Assembly: GCA_965227095.1 (NCBI GenBank)
Contig: CBDDFL010000001.1
Location: forward strand, 1,364,001-1,428,000
Reading direction: 5' to 3'
DNA from: JANQMY01 sp965227095
GTDB lineage: Bacteria; Pseudomonadota; Alphaproteobacteria; JANQMY01
Length of the DNA: 64,000 bases
The notes beneath the pieces are model-generated. The model did not search any database. It was given only the letters and a program-made list of their open reading frames with translations, and was not told the DNA's origin. The position numbers and the translations under genes are program-made. Shown piece by piece: positions 1 through 8,684 of the stretch (positions within the stretch are counted from its first letter, which is position 1; every line of letters starts with the position of its first letter).

Positions 1-1
1 G

Positions 2-1075
2 ATCGCAGCGCTCGTGGGGCCGGAAAACCGTATTCGTTGGAATCGCAGCGAAAACCTAATCGACAGTGATACCCGCCGGGTTGTGAATACGCATTTGGCG
101 GAAACCAACAAAATCACCGGCAAAATTGCGTTGGGTCTTGGGGCGTTGGCGTCCTTTATCATTTTTCTGGGGGCCTTATTCGCTGACTATGCAATCCTGT
201 CGGAGTTCTGGACCCGGTCTTTCATGAACGAGTTCCTGGAAGTTCCGCCCGCCTTGGTGTCGAGCCTGTGGTCGAAATCCTTGCAGGTTTTGTTTGCCGC
301 GGTGGCGATCCACTTCCTCATCTCGCGCATGACCCATTTCGGGCGGGGCGTGTTCATCTCGGGCATAGCCGTCATAACGGTCTTACTGTTGATCAGTATC
401 GGCACGCTAAGTGGGCAGAGCACCCCTCGCACGGATGCCGCGACCGCAGAGCAACAATCTGCTGAATCGGTTGATGAAACGCTGGCCGCTTTGGGTCTTG
501 CACCTGCGGCTGAGGAAACAACAAGCGATGCGGAAATTGCCCCTGTTCAGGTCCGTGAAGGCTGGTTTGCGGATACCATTGGCTGGTTCCAAAACTATGC
601 GTGGGACATCTGGTACATGTCGATCTTTCTGGTTGTGACTTCTGTTGGTGCGCTGGCTCTGCACAGTGCCGGTCAGCAAGGTGGCCGCCTGTTCAACCTG
701 GAAGATGAGGAAACTCGTCGGCAGCAGCGTTTCCAACTGCGCCGGTTGGAATCCGAATTCCATGTGCATGACCAGTTCCTGAAAGAAATCGTTCGGGCCC
801 CGGTTCGCGAGCAATTCATCCGCCGCTATCTGGGCAACCAGATCACCCAATATGCGGAAGGTGCGTCTGGTCGTGATGGCAACCATCCAAATCTGAATGG
901 TATTTATCGCCGGGTTCTGGAAAGCTGGTGTGCGCTCAAGCGCCGGAGCTTGAATGACATGGCCAATGCAGGCGAACATCATGTCCGTCGCAGCGAGCGC
1001 AAGCAGCGCCGGGAAGACAATGGGGGGAATTTCCAAATCATCCCGGGCCGCCGCGACAAAACAGGTGAAGCGTAA
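2..1075 (+). CDS. Membrane protein of unknown function (5' partial)
   Basis: I do not recognise a family. The frame is open to the left edge of the window, so the GTG at 14 is only the first possible start seen and the gene probably begins outside. At least four hydrophobic segments are visible: about residues 38-62, 90-104, 112-132 and 198-218 (numbered from the GTG). Between the third and fourth lies a polar, Ala/Glu/Thr-rich stretch. The last 120 residues are highly charged, rich in Arg and Glu, and probably cytoplasmic. The stop is 20 bases before the VWA gene, so the two probably form one operon. A role in envelope or signalling work together with the VWA protein is inference only. Confidence 0.75.
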   Translation: MAALVGPENRIRWNRSENLIDSDTRRVVNTHLAETNKITGKIALGLGALASFIIFLGALFADYAILSEFWTRSFMNEFLEVPPALVSSLWSKSLQVLFAAVAIHFLISRMTHFGRGVFISGIAVITVLLLISIGTLSGQSTPRTDAATAEQQSAESVDETLAALGLAPAAEETTSDAEIAPVQVREGWFADTIGWFQNYAWDIWYMSIFLVVTSVGALALHSAGQQGGRLFNLEDEETRRQQRFQLRRLESEFHVHDQFLKEIVRAPVREQFIRRYLGNQITQYAEGASGRDGNHPNLNGIYRRVLESWCALKRRSLNDMANAGEHHVRRSERKQRREDNGGNFQIIPGRRDKTGEA

Positions 1076-1095
1076 ACTGCAAGAGGGGTAGCGTG

Positions 1096-1785
1096 ATGCA
1101 AACTTTGATCCGCACATTCATCGCCGGTGTTTTAAGCGCCACAATGGCCACCGCGTCTCTGGCGATGGCTCAAGTGCCGGAGGAACCGGCACCGGCCCAT
1201 CTCATCATTGGGCTCGATTTAAGCAGCAGCAATCCGCTCGTGGCCGATCCAGCCTACGCCGCCAAGATCGCGGACCGCATCGCACCCTATGTGGAACAGC
1301 TGCCGATCAGATCAAAGCTCACGCTCCGCACTCTGGGGAATTATGGTGGCGGTGCCAACAACTTGCGCCTAGACCGCGTCATCAGCACGAAGGACCGCGC
1401 CGAAGATGTAGCGCGCTTGGTAAAAGGGATCGTGGCGGGCGTTCCGACATTGATCGAGAAAGGCACGCTCAAGCTCCACAACCGCACCAATATTGTGCCG
1501 TTCCTGGAGAACATGGCGGAAGTTGTGGATTGTCGCGTGACCTCTACACGGGTGATCCTCGCGTCCGACGGTGTCGAAGATTCAAAATATGTGCGCCTTG
1601 TGGAAAGCGGTTCCAAATTACCACTGCCGGAAGACAAGATCTTCAACCGCTGTGACGAATTGCAGATCCTGGGGCTTGGCCAAGGGGTCGACAATCCTAA
1701 CACGACAAAACGTCTGCGTACGGAATGGCGCAACTGGTCGATCGCCGCAGGCTTCAGAACCTTCCAGGGGCTGAATGATTGGTAA
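1096..1785 (+). CDS. Secreted von Willebrand factor A-like protein
   Basis: The product has 229 residues. A Sec-type signal peptide covers about residues 1-26 and ends in an AMA-Q cleavage context. A VWA-like fold follows. The MIDAS signature DxSxS is intact as D41, S43 and S45, and a later segment with LASDG fits the fourth strand of a VWA domain. VWA domains bind metal and mediate protein contacts; the partner is unknown here. The ATG at 1096 was chosen over the GTG at 1093 because GAGGGG at 1083-1088 lies at good distance from it. The gene follows the membrane protein after 20 bases and ends at a strong intrinsic terminator. Confidence 0.75.
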   Translation: MQTLIRTFIAGVLSATMATASLAMAQVPEEPAPAHLIIGLDLSSSNPLVADPAYAAKIADRIAPYVEQLPIRSKLTLRTLGNYGGGANNLRLDRVISTKDRAEDVARLVKGIVAGVPTLIEKGTLKLHNRTNIVPFLENMAEVVDCRVTSTRVILASDGVEDSKYVRLVESGSKLPLPEDKIFNRCDELQILGLGQGVDNPNTTKRLRTEWRNWSIAAGFRTFQGLNDW

Positions 1786-1794
1786 TCCGGTTTC

Positions 1795-2664
1795 CTACCA
1801 CTGAAATCCGAGAAGAGCCCTGACATCCTCAGGGCTCTTTCCGTTTTCGCGCAGTGACCTTATGGATTTGTCTTGGTCTCGCTTTGACAATCTGCGTCCG
1901 TCGTCTGCGGTGATGATCCGATGATGGTCGTATACGGGCGCGGGCAACCCCAACAATTCCTGAAGCAGGCGGTGAATGGACGTGGCGTGAAACAAGTCTT
2001 CCCCGCGCGCAACCAGGTTGATGCCTTGCGCGGCGTCGTCCGTAACTGCCGCCAGGTGGTAGCTGGTGCCCACATCTTTGCGTGCCAACACCACATCTCC
2101 AAGAAGCTCGGGATGGCATAAAACCATTCCAGTTTCGCCATCGGGGCCGCGCCCGATTTCCTGGAAGTAGATCTCGCCACTCGCCAGACTAAGCGCTTTG
2201 GCGAGGTTGAGCCGAATGACGGCACGATCACCCGCGGCATAGCGCTCTAAAGTTTCCGTGGTTGTCAGGCCGCGGCAGGTGCCCGGGTATAATAATCCTT
2301 CCGGTCCGTGGGGGGCATTGGCGCTGCGGGCCGCTTCCTCCTGGATTTCCTTGCGTGTGCAGAAGCAGGGATAAGTGACGCCCAGGGTTTCAAGCGTGTG
2401 TAGGGTGTTCCGGTAGACCTCCGTTCGGTCCGATTGGCGCAGCACCGGTTCTTCCCACTTGATGCCAAGCCACGCCAGATCCTCCAGAATCGCCGCCTCG
2501 TATTCCGGGCGGCAGCGGCCCCTATCGATATCCTCAATGCGCAGAAGGAACGATCCCCCGATGGCGGTGACTTTTTCATAGGCATAAAGCGCTGAAAACG
2601 CCGTGCCCAGGTGAAGGTAGCCTGTGGGGCTGGGGGCAAAGCGGGTGCGAAGGGCGGATTGCAT
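1795..2664 (-). CDS. gluQ: Glutamyl-Q tRNA(Asp) synthetase
   Basis: This is a truncated glutamyl-tRNA synthetase paralogue that attaches glutamate to queuosine in the anticodon of tRNA-Asp. The 289 residues match the short family, which lacks the anticodon-binding domain. The N-terminus has the FAPSPTGYLHLGT signature with the HIGH-like motif. LLRIEDIDRGR follows, with the acidic amino-acid site. A zinc-type cluster is seen around CFC (about residues 100-102), with Y and C near 126-130. The KMSKS-like motif appears as LSKRD near residue 260. It is convergent to the VWA gene, and its last codons contain that operon's terminator. Confidence 0.93.
   Translation of the reverse strand: MQSALRTRFAPSPTGYLHLGTAFSALYAYEKVTAIGGSFLLRIEDIDRGRCRPEYEAAILEDLAWLGIKWEEPVLRQSDRTEVYRNTLHTLETLGVTYPCFCTRKEIQEEAARSANAPHGPEGLLYPGTCRGLTTTETLERYAAGDRAVIRLNLAKALSLASGEIYFQEIGRGPDGETGMVLCHPELLGDVVLARKDVGTSYHLAAVTDDAAQGINLVARGEDLFHATSIHRLLQELLGLPAPVYDHHRIITADDGRRLSKRDQDKSIRSLRENGKSPEDVRALLGFQW
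1814..1847 (+). terminator. Intrinsic terminator of the VWA operon, inside gluQ
   Basis: A 10-bp perfect stem (AGAGCCCTGA / TCAGGGCTCT) with loop CATCC is followed by a T-rich run ending near 1847. It lies 28 bases after the VWA stop. The same bases encode the C-terminus of the convergent gluQ, so the terminator is embedded in a coding region. Confidence 0.75.
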
Positions 2665-2717
2665 GAGGTTAAGCGAACCGTAGATGTGAGTTGCGACAGC
2701 GCTTATACCATGAGGCT

Positions 2718-3374
2718 ATGAAAACAATGCCACCAGACCTGCGAATACGATCACACGCGGATGTAGCGCGGGGGCTCAAGTGTCTTGTGGCGCGAGAGGC
2801 GCGGTTCGAAAAAGCCCTTGCCGTGATCGACAATGTGCCGTTGAGATTGCGCCCACAAGGGTTCGAGGCCTTGGTGTCCATTTTGGTGCATCAGCAAGTA
2901 TCCCTTGCCAGTGCCGCCGCCATTTGGGCGCGTGTGGAGGCAGGGCTTAAGCCGTTGGCGCCGGAAACCGTCCTGGATCTGTCGGACGATGATCTGAAAG
3001 GTGTCGGGTTGAGCCGTCCGAAAGTCCGGTATTTGCGGGCCCTGGCGGAAGCGGTCGCCGGTGGGCAGTTGGATCTTGATGCGCTGGCCACAGCCGATGA
3101 ACCCACTGTGCGCAAGCGGCTGACCAGCATCACCGGCATCGGAGATTGGACAGCGGACATTTATTTACTGCAGTGTTTGGGACATGCGGATATCTGGCCG
3201 GCAAAGGATATTGGTTTGCAAGCATCGGTTCAGGCTTTATTCGAATTGGAAAACCGTCCGACAGCGGATGAATTGATCGATTTGGCGGAGCCTTGGCGCC
3301 CTTGGCGGGCGGTCGCGGCTCGCCTATTGTGGTCGTATTATCGATACCTCAACGCTTTGCCGAAAGCACGTTGA
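2718..3374 (+). CDS. alkA: DNA-3-methyladenine glycosylase II (HhH-GPD)
   Basis: This base-excision repair glycosylase removes alkylated bases from DNA. The product has 218 residues. The helix-hairpin-helix is clear in LTSITGIGDWTADIYLL, followed by AKDIGLQA, where the Asp sits at the catalytic position of the HhH-GPD family. It lacks the N-terminal extra domain of E. coli AlkA, as is common for short alphaproteobacterial forms. The ATG at 2718 was chosen; the ATG at 2727, further from GAGG at 2712-2715, is a good alternative. The esterase gene starts 17 bases after the stop, which suggests co-transcription. Confidence 0.88.
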   Translation: MKTMPPDLRIRSHADVARGLKCLVAREARFEKALAVIDNVPLRLRPQGFEALVSILVHQQVSLASAAAIWARVEAGLKPLAPETVLDLSDDDLKGVGLSRPKVRYLRALAEAVAGGQLDLDALATADEPTVRKRLTSITGIGDWTADIYLLQCLGHADIWPAKDIGLQASVQALFELENRPTADELIDLAEPWRPWRAVAARLLWSYYRYLNALPKAR

Positions 3375-3391
3375 TAGAAAAGAGGAATTCT

Positions 3392-4060
3392 ATGGCATCG
3401 AACTTGTCCGGCCCCCGCCTTCCCGCAAAGACCGGAAATGCAGAACGGCTGATCATTCTGTGCCATGGTTATGGGGCCGATGGCAACGATCTCATCGGGT
3501 TGGCGCCCCATTGGCAGAACATGCTACCAGCCGCCGCGTTTGTGGCGCCCAATGGTCCGCAACGGTGCGATATGTCGCCCACCGGTTACCAATGGTTTCC
3601 CATTTCTCGCATGGACCCGGAAGAATTGGGTAAGGGCATCGACAGCGCCGCGCCGCTGCTGGATGAATTCATTGATGAAGAATTGGACCGACATGGTCTG
3701 GGGCCGGATCAATTGGCTTTGGTTGGGTTTAGCCAAGGCACCATGTTGTCACTGCATGTGGGCTTGCGGCGCACCGTGCCGCCCGCCGCGATTGTCGGGT
3801 TTTCAGGCATGCTCGCATTGCCGGAACGCATGGGTGAGATTACCGCGCGGCCGCCCGTGCTGTTGATCCATGGCGATCAGGACGACATGATTCCCGCCGC
3901 CACTTTGTTCGGCTCCGCCGGCGCGCTTGGGGCGGCGGAACTGACCGTTCAGTGGCATATCTCTCACGGAATCGGCCATTCCATTGGGCCCGATGGTGTG
4001 TCGATTGCGGGAAAATTTTTGCTCGATGCCTTTCAAGGACGGCTGACAATCCCTACGTAA
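3392..4060 (+). CDS. Phospholipase/carboxylesterase family hydrolase
   Basis: An alpha/beta hydrolase of 222 residues in the acyl-protein-thioesterase-like carboxylesterase family. The motif LCHGYGADGND near the N-terminus shapes the oxyanion hole. The nucleophile is Ser about 114 in GFSQG. The acid is Asp about 165 in GDQDDMIP. The base is a His near residue 192-196 in the SHGIGHSIG segment. The substrate is unknown; short acyl esters are usual. The start at 3392 is fixed by AGAGGA at 3381-3386. It follows the glycosylase by 17 bases; no functional link between them is evident. Confidence 0.87.
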   Translation: MASNLSGPRLPAKTGNAERLIILCHGYGADGNDLIGLAPHWQNMLPAAAFVAPNGPQRCDMSPTGYQWFPISRMDPEELGKGIDSAAPLLDEFIDEELDRHGLGPDQLALVGFSQGTMLSLHVGLRRTVPPAAIVGFSGMLALPERMGEITARPPVLLIHGDQDDMIPAATLFGSAGALGAAELTVQWHISHGIGHSIGPDGVSIAGKFLLDAFQGRLTIPT

Positions 4061-4181
4061 GCCTGCCCAAAACCGCGCAATTCGCAGGGGCTACTGTATT
4101 GTGTACCGTCATAAGATGGTAATACTGTATGTAGTATAGTCAGCGCTGAGAGCGGAGGGCACAAGGCTGGGACACCGGCTG

Positions 4182-4355
4182 ATGTGGACCAAGCACATCA
4201 CCAGTGACCTTGATCTTCTGCGCTTTGCCTTGGATGATGAAGGATCGGCGGGCCACAAACTCGCGAGCGGGCCCGCAGCAAAAGAGGTGTTTGATGCGTG
4301 CTGCCTTCAAGTCGCCGGACAGTTGTCCCGCATTGGTGTTGAATGCGGACTATAG
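4182..4355 (+). CDS. Possible small ORF overlapping the HNH gene start
   Basis: An open frame of 57 codons starts at ATG 4182 and ends at TAG 4353-4355, overlapping the first 62 bases of the HNH gene in another frame. Codon choice looks normal for this genome, with many G/C third positions. The ribosome-binding site is poor and I recognise no family. It could be a leader peptide, the remains of an older gene, or chance. Confidence 0.2.
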   Translation: MWTKHITSDLDLLRFALDDEGSAGHKLASGPAAKEVFDACCLQVAGQLSRIGVECGL

Positions 4356-4854
4356 GCCGCTCAGTTATTTTCCGTTGTCGCTATGGTCGTGGCAGGACTC
4401 CATCAAGGCTGTCTTCCTCGACCGCGTGAACATCGTGTCCGAATACGAAGAAGTGGTTCGGTCCCCGACTTTCGAAATGAAATTGCCAAGCGTTGTGAGC
4501 TTGAAGTCCTATGTGCGCCCGGCGCGCCATCCGGCCTTCACGCGCTTCAACGTGTTTTTGCGCGACCGTTTTTCTTGCCAGTATTGCGGCAGCCCGGATG
4601 ATCTGACGTTCGATCATCTGATCCCGCGGTCACGCGGTGGCAAAACAACCTGGGAAAATGTGATCACGGCGTGCAGCCCGTGCAATCTGCGCAAAGGCGG
4701 CAAGATGGTGGACGAATGCCATATGTATCCGGCGTCCATCCCCATGCGTCCGACCGTGCAGGATCTGCATAAAAATGGCCGGCTGTTCCCGCCCAACTAT
4801 TTGCACGATAGCTGGCAGGATTATCTCTATTGGGACAGCGAGCTGGAGCCTTAA
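4294..4854 (+). CDS. HNH endonuclease family protein
   Basis: The product has 186 residues. The N-terminal part carries the phrase ALVLNADYRPLSYFPLS, typical of a widespread bacterial HNH family of unknown biological role. The nuclease core follows. CQYCG (near residues 94-98) and CSPCN (near 128-132) form the zinc knuckle. DHLIPRSRGG holds the D-H pair, and the N of WENV completes an HNH/HNN site. AAAGAGG at 4281-4287 sets the start. It stands alone, convergent to coq7. It may act in DNA repair or restriction; nothing nearby decides which. Confidence 0.88.
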   Translation: MRAAFKSPDSCPALVLNADYRPLSYFPLSLWSWQDSIKAVFLDRVNIVSEYEEVVRSPTFEMKLPSVVSLKSYVRPARHPAFTRFNVFLRDRFSCQYCGSPDDLTFDHLIPRSRGGKTTWENVITACSPCNLRKGGKMVDECHMYPASIPMRPTVQDLHKNGRLFPPNYLHDSWQDYLYWDSELEP

Positions 4855-4907
4855 CGGCTGGGCTTCGCCGGCCCGGGGGAGTGGGACGGTCTAAGACGTC
4901 TTAAACG

Positions 4908-5480
4908 TTATATTTTTTCAGACAGCTTAATCGCCAGACGGCAGCCCGCTTTGATCGTCGCGCTCAACACTTCATAGCCGGGGGCTTGTTCCGCGCCTTC
5001 TGCCAACGCTGTTTCTTTGTGCTCGATTTCTTCTTGTCGGAACTTAGACACCACTTCCTTGAATTCGGATGTGTCGTCCTTCAGTTCGCGTTCTTGGGCG
5101 GCGTAGTGTTCGTCAATCACATCTTCGACGGCGGCTGTGCAGGCCATGGCGGCCTTTTCGCCCATCAAGGCCGTGGCGGCGCCTAAGGCAAAGCCTGCCA
5201 CGTCCCATAGTGGCTGCAAGGCGGTTGGACGCACATTGTGTTCCGCCACAAGTCGATTGAACGTGTCGAGGTGATGTTGTTCCTGATCCGCCATTTTTTT
5301 GATGGTGGCGGCGGACGCCCGTGTGGACGGCCTGCGGCCAAGCACCGCCAATTGCCCTTCATAGATCCGCACGGCTCCGTGCTCACCGGCATGATCCACA
5401 CGGATCATTTCGGCGCGGCGTTCGGCAGCATCTTTGCGGCCGGGGAGGGCAGGGCGATTGTCTTCAGTAAACGCAGGCAT
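4908..5480 (-). CDS. coq7: Demethoxyubiquinone hydroxylase (Coq7 family)
   Basis: This di-iron monooxygenase hydroxylates demethoxyubiquinone in ubiquinone synthesis and is membrane-associated. The 190-residue length is normal. Ferritin-like iron ligands are visible: the Glu of the first helix (RIYEGQ), EQHH, a Glu in the third helix (VEDVIDEHY) and EEIEHKE. The Ala/Gly-rich segment around GFALGAATALMGEKAA fits the membrane-facing helix of the family. It lies 21 bases after dsbB on the same strand, so the two are probably co-transcribed. Confidence 0.92.
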   Translation of the reverse strand: MPAFTEDNRPALPGRKDAAERRAEMIRVDHAGEHGAVRIYEGQLAVLGRRPSTRASAATIKKMADQEQHHLDTFNRLVAEHNVRPTALQPLWDVAGFALGAATALMGEKAAMACTAAVEDVIDEHYAAQERELKDDTSEFKEVVSKFRQEEIEHKETALAEGAEQAPGYEVLSATIKAGCRLAIKLSEKI

Positions 5481-5501
5481 GACACACCTATCTGATAACC
5501 G

Positions 5502-6044
5502 TCAGGACGCTTCCTTGGCGCGGAATACGGCCCAACCGGACACGAACGCCAAACCAAGCGAAATCAATACATTGTATCCTGCCAGGGAAATTCCCAGAAA
5601 GGACCAGGGTATCACGTCGCAGCGCTGTACTTTCGCGGTTTCGATGCCGGCCTGGAAATCCTTGAAGGAATCGGGCAATTCGGGCACGCCCGAGCAACTG
5701 GACGGGCCCTCCCACCATTTTTGCTCGACACCGGCATGATAGAAGGCGATGCCTGCACCCACGGCGAACACAAGGGCGGCAACGCTCAAGAAGATGCGGC
5801 CCATATTCCGCGGTAACAGGCGTACATGATGGGCCGTGCCCGCCAGAACCCCCATGAGAATGGCGGTCCAATAGGGCGGGCGCTGCCACAGGCACATTTC
5901 GCAGGGTTCCAGCTCCAGCACAAATTGGAAAAAATACGCGCCGCCCAAGGTCGCAATGGAAGCCGCAAACACAAACCACCCCACCTGGTCGATAGAGGCC
6001 TCTTGCAGTCTGGCAAGCGAGAGCGGGGTGGTGGGCGAAGCCAT
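5502..6044 (-). CDS. dsbB: Disulfide bond formation protein B
   Basis: This inner-membrane protein re-oxidises the periplasmic oxidase DsbA and passes electrons to quinone. The product has 180 residues. Four hydrophobic helices are seen. The first Cys pair is CEMC, just after helix 1. The second pair is in the long loop between helices 3 and 4, as SSCSG and QRCD. The ATG at 6042-6044 is preferred over the TTG nine bases upstream. Its quinone dependence makes the neighbouring coq7 a sensible operon partner. Confidence 0.9.
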   Translation of the reverse strand: MASPTTPLSLARLQEASIDQVGWFVFAASIATLGGAYFFQFVLELEPCEMCLWQRPPYWTAILMGVLAGTAHHVRLLPRNMGRIFLSVAALVFAVGAGIAFYHAGVEQKWWEGPSSCSGVPELPDSFKDFQAGIETAKVQRCDVIPWSFLGISLAGYNVLISLGLAFVSGWAVFRAKEAS

Positions 6045-6066
6045 GGGGTCCAATTTCTGTCGTCTG

Positions 6067-6714
6067 TTAGCTAAAGAACGATAATATAAGGGCTATGGCG
6101 CCCGTGCCCAGAGTGGCAAGAAGGCTCACCCATATGGCGCCCAAAATGGTTCCTCCCAGAATCAGCAAGCCGTCTTTTTCCATAAAGCCGATAGAGACGA
6201 TGGCGACGGCGATGCCCGGAACGGTATTGGTGCCGGGCAGAGGCACCAGGATAGATGCTGAAAAGGCGACAAGAAACAGTCCCAACAACCGCTCCGTAGG
6301 GCCGGTCAGCAGCCATGTGCCGCGTGGTTTGCTGATGTTTTCAAACCAGCCAATGTACTTTTTGGACCGGTGCGCCATGTCCCGAAAACTTTCCGCGCTG
6401 ATCGTGCGTTTGCGTAGAAATTCCGGCAGCCAGGGACGGTGCATGCCGACGGCCACCTGGCCCGCGATAAACAGCATGGGCAGGGCAACCACCTGGGGGA
6501 CGCCGTAAAGGAAGGGGAGGCAGCAGGGCAGGGCGAAGATCAGCAACAGCAGGCCGAAGGCGCGGTCTTCCAGCGTGTCCACAAGCTTACCGATGCTCAG
6601 CCGGTCGGTTTCGGCATGGTCGGCCAGGTCGATCAGTACATCAGAGATGCTTTTGGTTGTCTCAGCCGTTGGGGTTTCGGTCATGTCATGCGGCGCGGGT
6701 GAAAGATCGGTCAT
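6067..6714 (-). CDS. exoD: ExoD family membrane protein
   Basis: An integral membrane protein of the ExoD family, named for exopolysaccharide synthesis in rhizobia; the biochemical role is unknown. The product has 215 residues. A polar N-terminal 35 residues is followed by hydrophobic segments, including LLLLIFALPCCLPFLYGVP, which is characteristic of the family. The PLPGTNTVPG segment and a C-terminal pair of helices also match. The gene ends 22 bases upstream of dsbB on the same strand, so it may head the exoD-dsbB-coq7 transcript. No strong ribosome-binding site was seen. Confidence 0.85.
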   Translation of the reverse strand: MTDLSPAPHDMTETPTAETTKSISDVLIDLADHAETDRLSIGKLVDTLEDRAFGLLLLIFALPCCLPFLYGVPQVVALPMLFIAGQVAVGMHRPWLPEFLRKRTISAESFRDMAHRSKKYIGWFENISKPRGTWLLTGPTERLLGLFLVAFSASILVPLPGTNTVPGIAVAIVSIGFMEKDGLLILGGTILGAIWVSLLATLGTGAIALILSFFS

Positions 6715-6874
6715 GGTCGGGGTCCGTTGAGCGCAGGCGTTTCCGCTGTGCTGTTAACATTTAAGCCCTACCATGCACAGAAGAGGGTTGATAGGCCGTG
6801 AATTGGGGCAATTTAGCGGCAAACGGACCCCGCCGGGGTGCAAAAAGGGGGCTGGATTTTCTGCTGAAAACGGA

Positions 6875-6902
6875 TTGACCTCTGACCCCGATGCCCTATC
6901 AT
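6875..6902 (+). promoter_or_regulatory. Promoter of tRNA-Leu
   Basis: A -35 box TTGACC (6875-6880) and a -10 box TATCAT (6897-6902) are separated by 16 bases. Transcription would start near 6909, about 37 bases before the mature tRNA. A 7-bp hairpin AGGGGTG/CACCCCT lies in this leader at 6920-6936. Confidence 0.6.
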
Positions 6903-6945
6903 GCGCGGCCTTCCAACCGAGGGGTGGTTCACCCCTATGCACAGG

Positions 6946-7032
6946 GCCCCTGTGGCGGAATTGGTAGACGCGACAGATTCAAAATCTGTTGTCCGCAAGG
7001 ACGTGCCTGTTCGAGTCAGGCCAGGGGCACCA
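6946..7032 (+). tRNA. tRNA-Leu(CAA)
   Basis: A full cloverleaf can be folded. The acceptor GCCCCTG pairs with CAGGGGC. The anticodon stem ACAGA/TCTGT holds loop TTCAAAA with anticodon CAA. A long variable arm (TCC GCAA GGA) marks a class II tRNA. The T arm is GCCTG-TTCGAGT-CAGGC. The CCA end is encoded. It decodes UUG. Confidence 0.95.
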
Positions 7033-7166
7033 CCATCTAAGCTCTGAAATCACAAAAATTGAGTGGCGAAGCGTCTGCGCCGTGCTGGTGCCGCCGTGGT
7101 TGAGAGCCGCTCTCTATCCGTATGCAGAGGGTCATGATATGCCGCGCGATAAGGTGGGGTGCGCTT

Positions 7167-8654
7167 CTAAGATGTTAGCGTCTTGGAAACCGCTTTCTGC
7201 CACCCGGCCATAAGGGACGAACGGTCGGCGGCATTCATCTTCGGTTCAAACCGCGCATTGCGCTGCCATTGGCTGGTCACGTCATCAAGCGATGAATAAA
7301 TGCCCGCTTTGAGACCTGCTAAATACGCGGCGCCCAACGCGGTCGTTTCCATCACTTCCGGCCGGTCCACGGTCAGGTCCAACACATCCGCCAAGAATTG
7401 GCACAACCAGCTATTGGCCACCATGCCGCCATCGACCCGCAGGGCCGATGGACTGACGCCGTCTTGCGCCATGGCGTTGAACAGATCCGCTGTTTGATAG
7501 CAAACCGATTCCAACGTGGCGCGGGTGATTTCCGCAGGTCCCGTGGCGCGGGTGAGGCCGAAAATGGCGCCGCGCGCATCCGGATCCCAATGGGGCGCGC
7601 CCAGGCCCGTAAAGGCCGGCACCAGATAGACGCCCGCATTGCTGTCCAACCCGGCGGCCAGCGCTTCCGAGTCTTCCGCGCTTTTGATCAAGCCCATCTC
7701 ATCGCGCAACCATTGCACCGCCGCACCCGCCATGAAGATCGACCCTTCCAAGGCGTAGGTGGGTTTTCCGTTAATTTGATAGGCGATGGTGGTGAGGAGT
7801 TTGTTTTTCGACGCAACCGCTTCCGCGCCCGTGTTCAGTACCACGAAGCACCCGGTGCCATAGGTGCTTTTAATGGACCCCGGTTCGAAACAGCACTGGC
7901 CGACGGTGGCCGCCTGCTGGTCGCCGGCAACACCATAGATGGGCAGTGCACGACCGAACAGGGCGGCGTCGGCCGTACCGAAATCCGCTGAACAATCAAG
8001 CACCGTTGGCAAGACAGAGGCGGGCACATTGAATGCGGTGAGAAGCGCCTCGTCCCATGTGCCGTCGTGAATGTTGTAAAGATTTGTGCGGCTGGCATTG
8101 GTGGCATCGGTCACGTGGGACGCACCGCCCGTCAACCGCCAGATGAGGAAACTGTCGACCGTGCCAAAGGCAAGGTCGCCCGCGTCTGCTTGCGCGCGCG
8201 CACCGGGCACATTGTCCAACAGCCACGCCACTTTCGTGGAGGAAAAATAGGGGTCTAACAACAGGCCGGTCTTGGCTTGGATGGTGGCTTCCAATCCCCG
8301 CGCTTTGAGGTCTGCACACACATTTGCGGTGCGCCGGTCTTGCCACACAATCGCATTGTGGATGGGTTTGCCTGTGGCGCGCTCCCACACAAGGGTTGTT
8401 TCACGCTGATTGGTGATGCCGATGGCGACGATGGTGTTACCCGCCGCTTCTGCTTTGCGAAAGGCCTCTTGCGCGGTTGCCAGTGTGGTCGACCAAATGT
8501 CTTCCGGGTCATGCTCCACCCAGCCATCGTCTGGATAATGTTGCGGGAATTCCTGTTGGGCAACGGCCAGTTGTTGTCCTTTCGGATCGAAGACGATGGC
8601 GCGGCTAGAGGTGGTCCCTTGGTCGATGGCCAAGATGCATTGATCTGAAGGCAT
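7167..8654 (-). CDS. glpK: Glycerol kinase
   Basis: Glycerol kinase phosphorylates glycerol to sn-glycerol 3-phosphate with ATP in the cytoplasm. The 495-residue length is normal. The N-terminal phosphate motif DQGTTSSRAIVF is complete. The FGGY signatures are seen in TNQRETTLVWER, the GVAGDQQAATVGQ loop and GSIKSTYGTGCF. The C-terminal ALGAAYLAGL also fits. glpD, the next enzyme, lies about 17 kb away on the same strand. No glycerol facilitator gene is adjacent. Confidence 0.95.
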   Translation of the reverse strand: MPSDQCILAIDQGTTSSRAIVFDPKGQQLAVAQQEFPQHYPDDGWVEHDPEDIWSTTLATAQEAFRKAEAAGNTIVAIGITNQRETTLVWERATGKPIHNAIVWQDRRTANVCADLKARGLEATIQAKTGLLLDPYFSSTKVAWLLDNVPGARAQADAGDLAFGTVDSFLIWRLTGGASHVTDATNASRTNLYNIHDGTWDEALLTAFNVPASVLPTVLDCSADFGTADAALFGRALPIYGVAGDQQAATVGQCCFEPGSIKSTYGTGCFVVLNTGAEAVASKNKLLTTIAYQINGKPTYALEGSIFMAGAAVQWLRDEMGLIKSAEDSEALAAGLDSNAGVYLVPAFTGLGAPHWDPDARGAIFGLTRATGPAEITRATLESVCYQTADLFNAMAQDGVSPSALRVDGGMVANSWLCQFLADVLDLTVDRPEVMETTALGAAYLAGLKAGIYSSLDDVTSQWQRNARFEPKMNAADRSSLMAGWQKAVSKTLTS

Positions 8655-8684
8655 GCTGTTTTCCAGAAATATTGGGTTGGTGGG

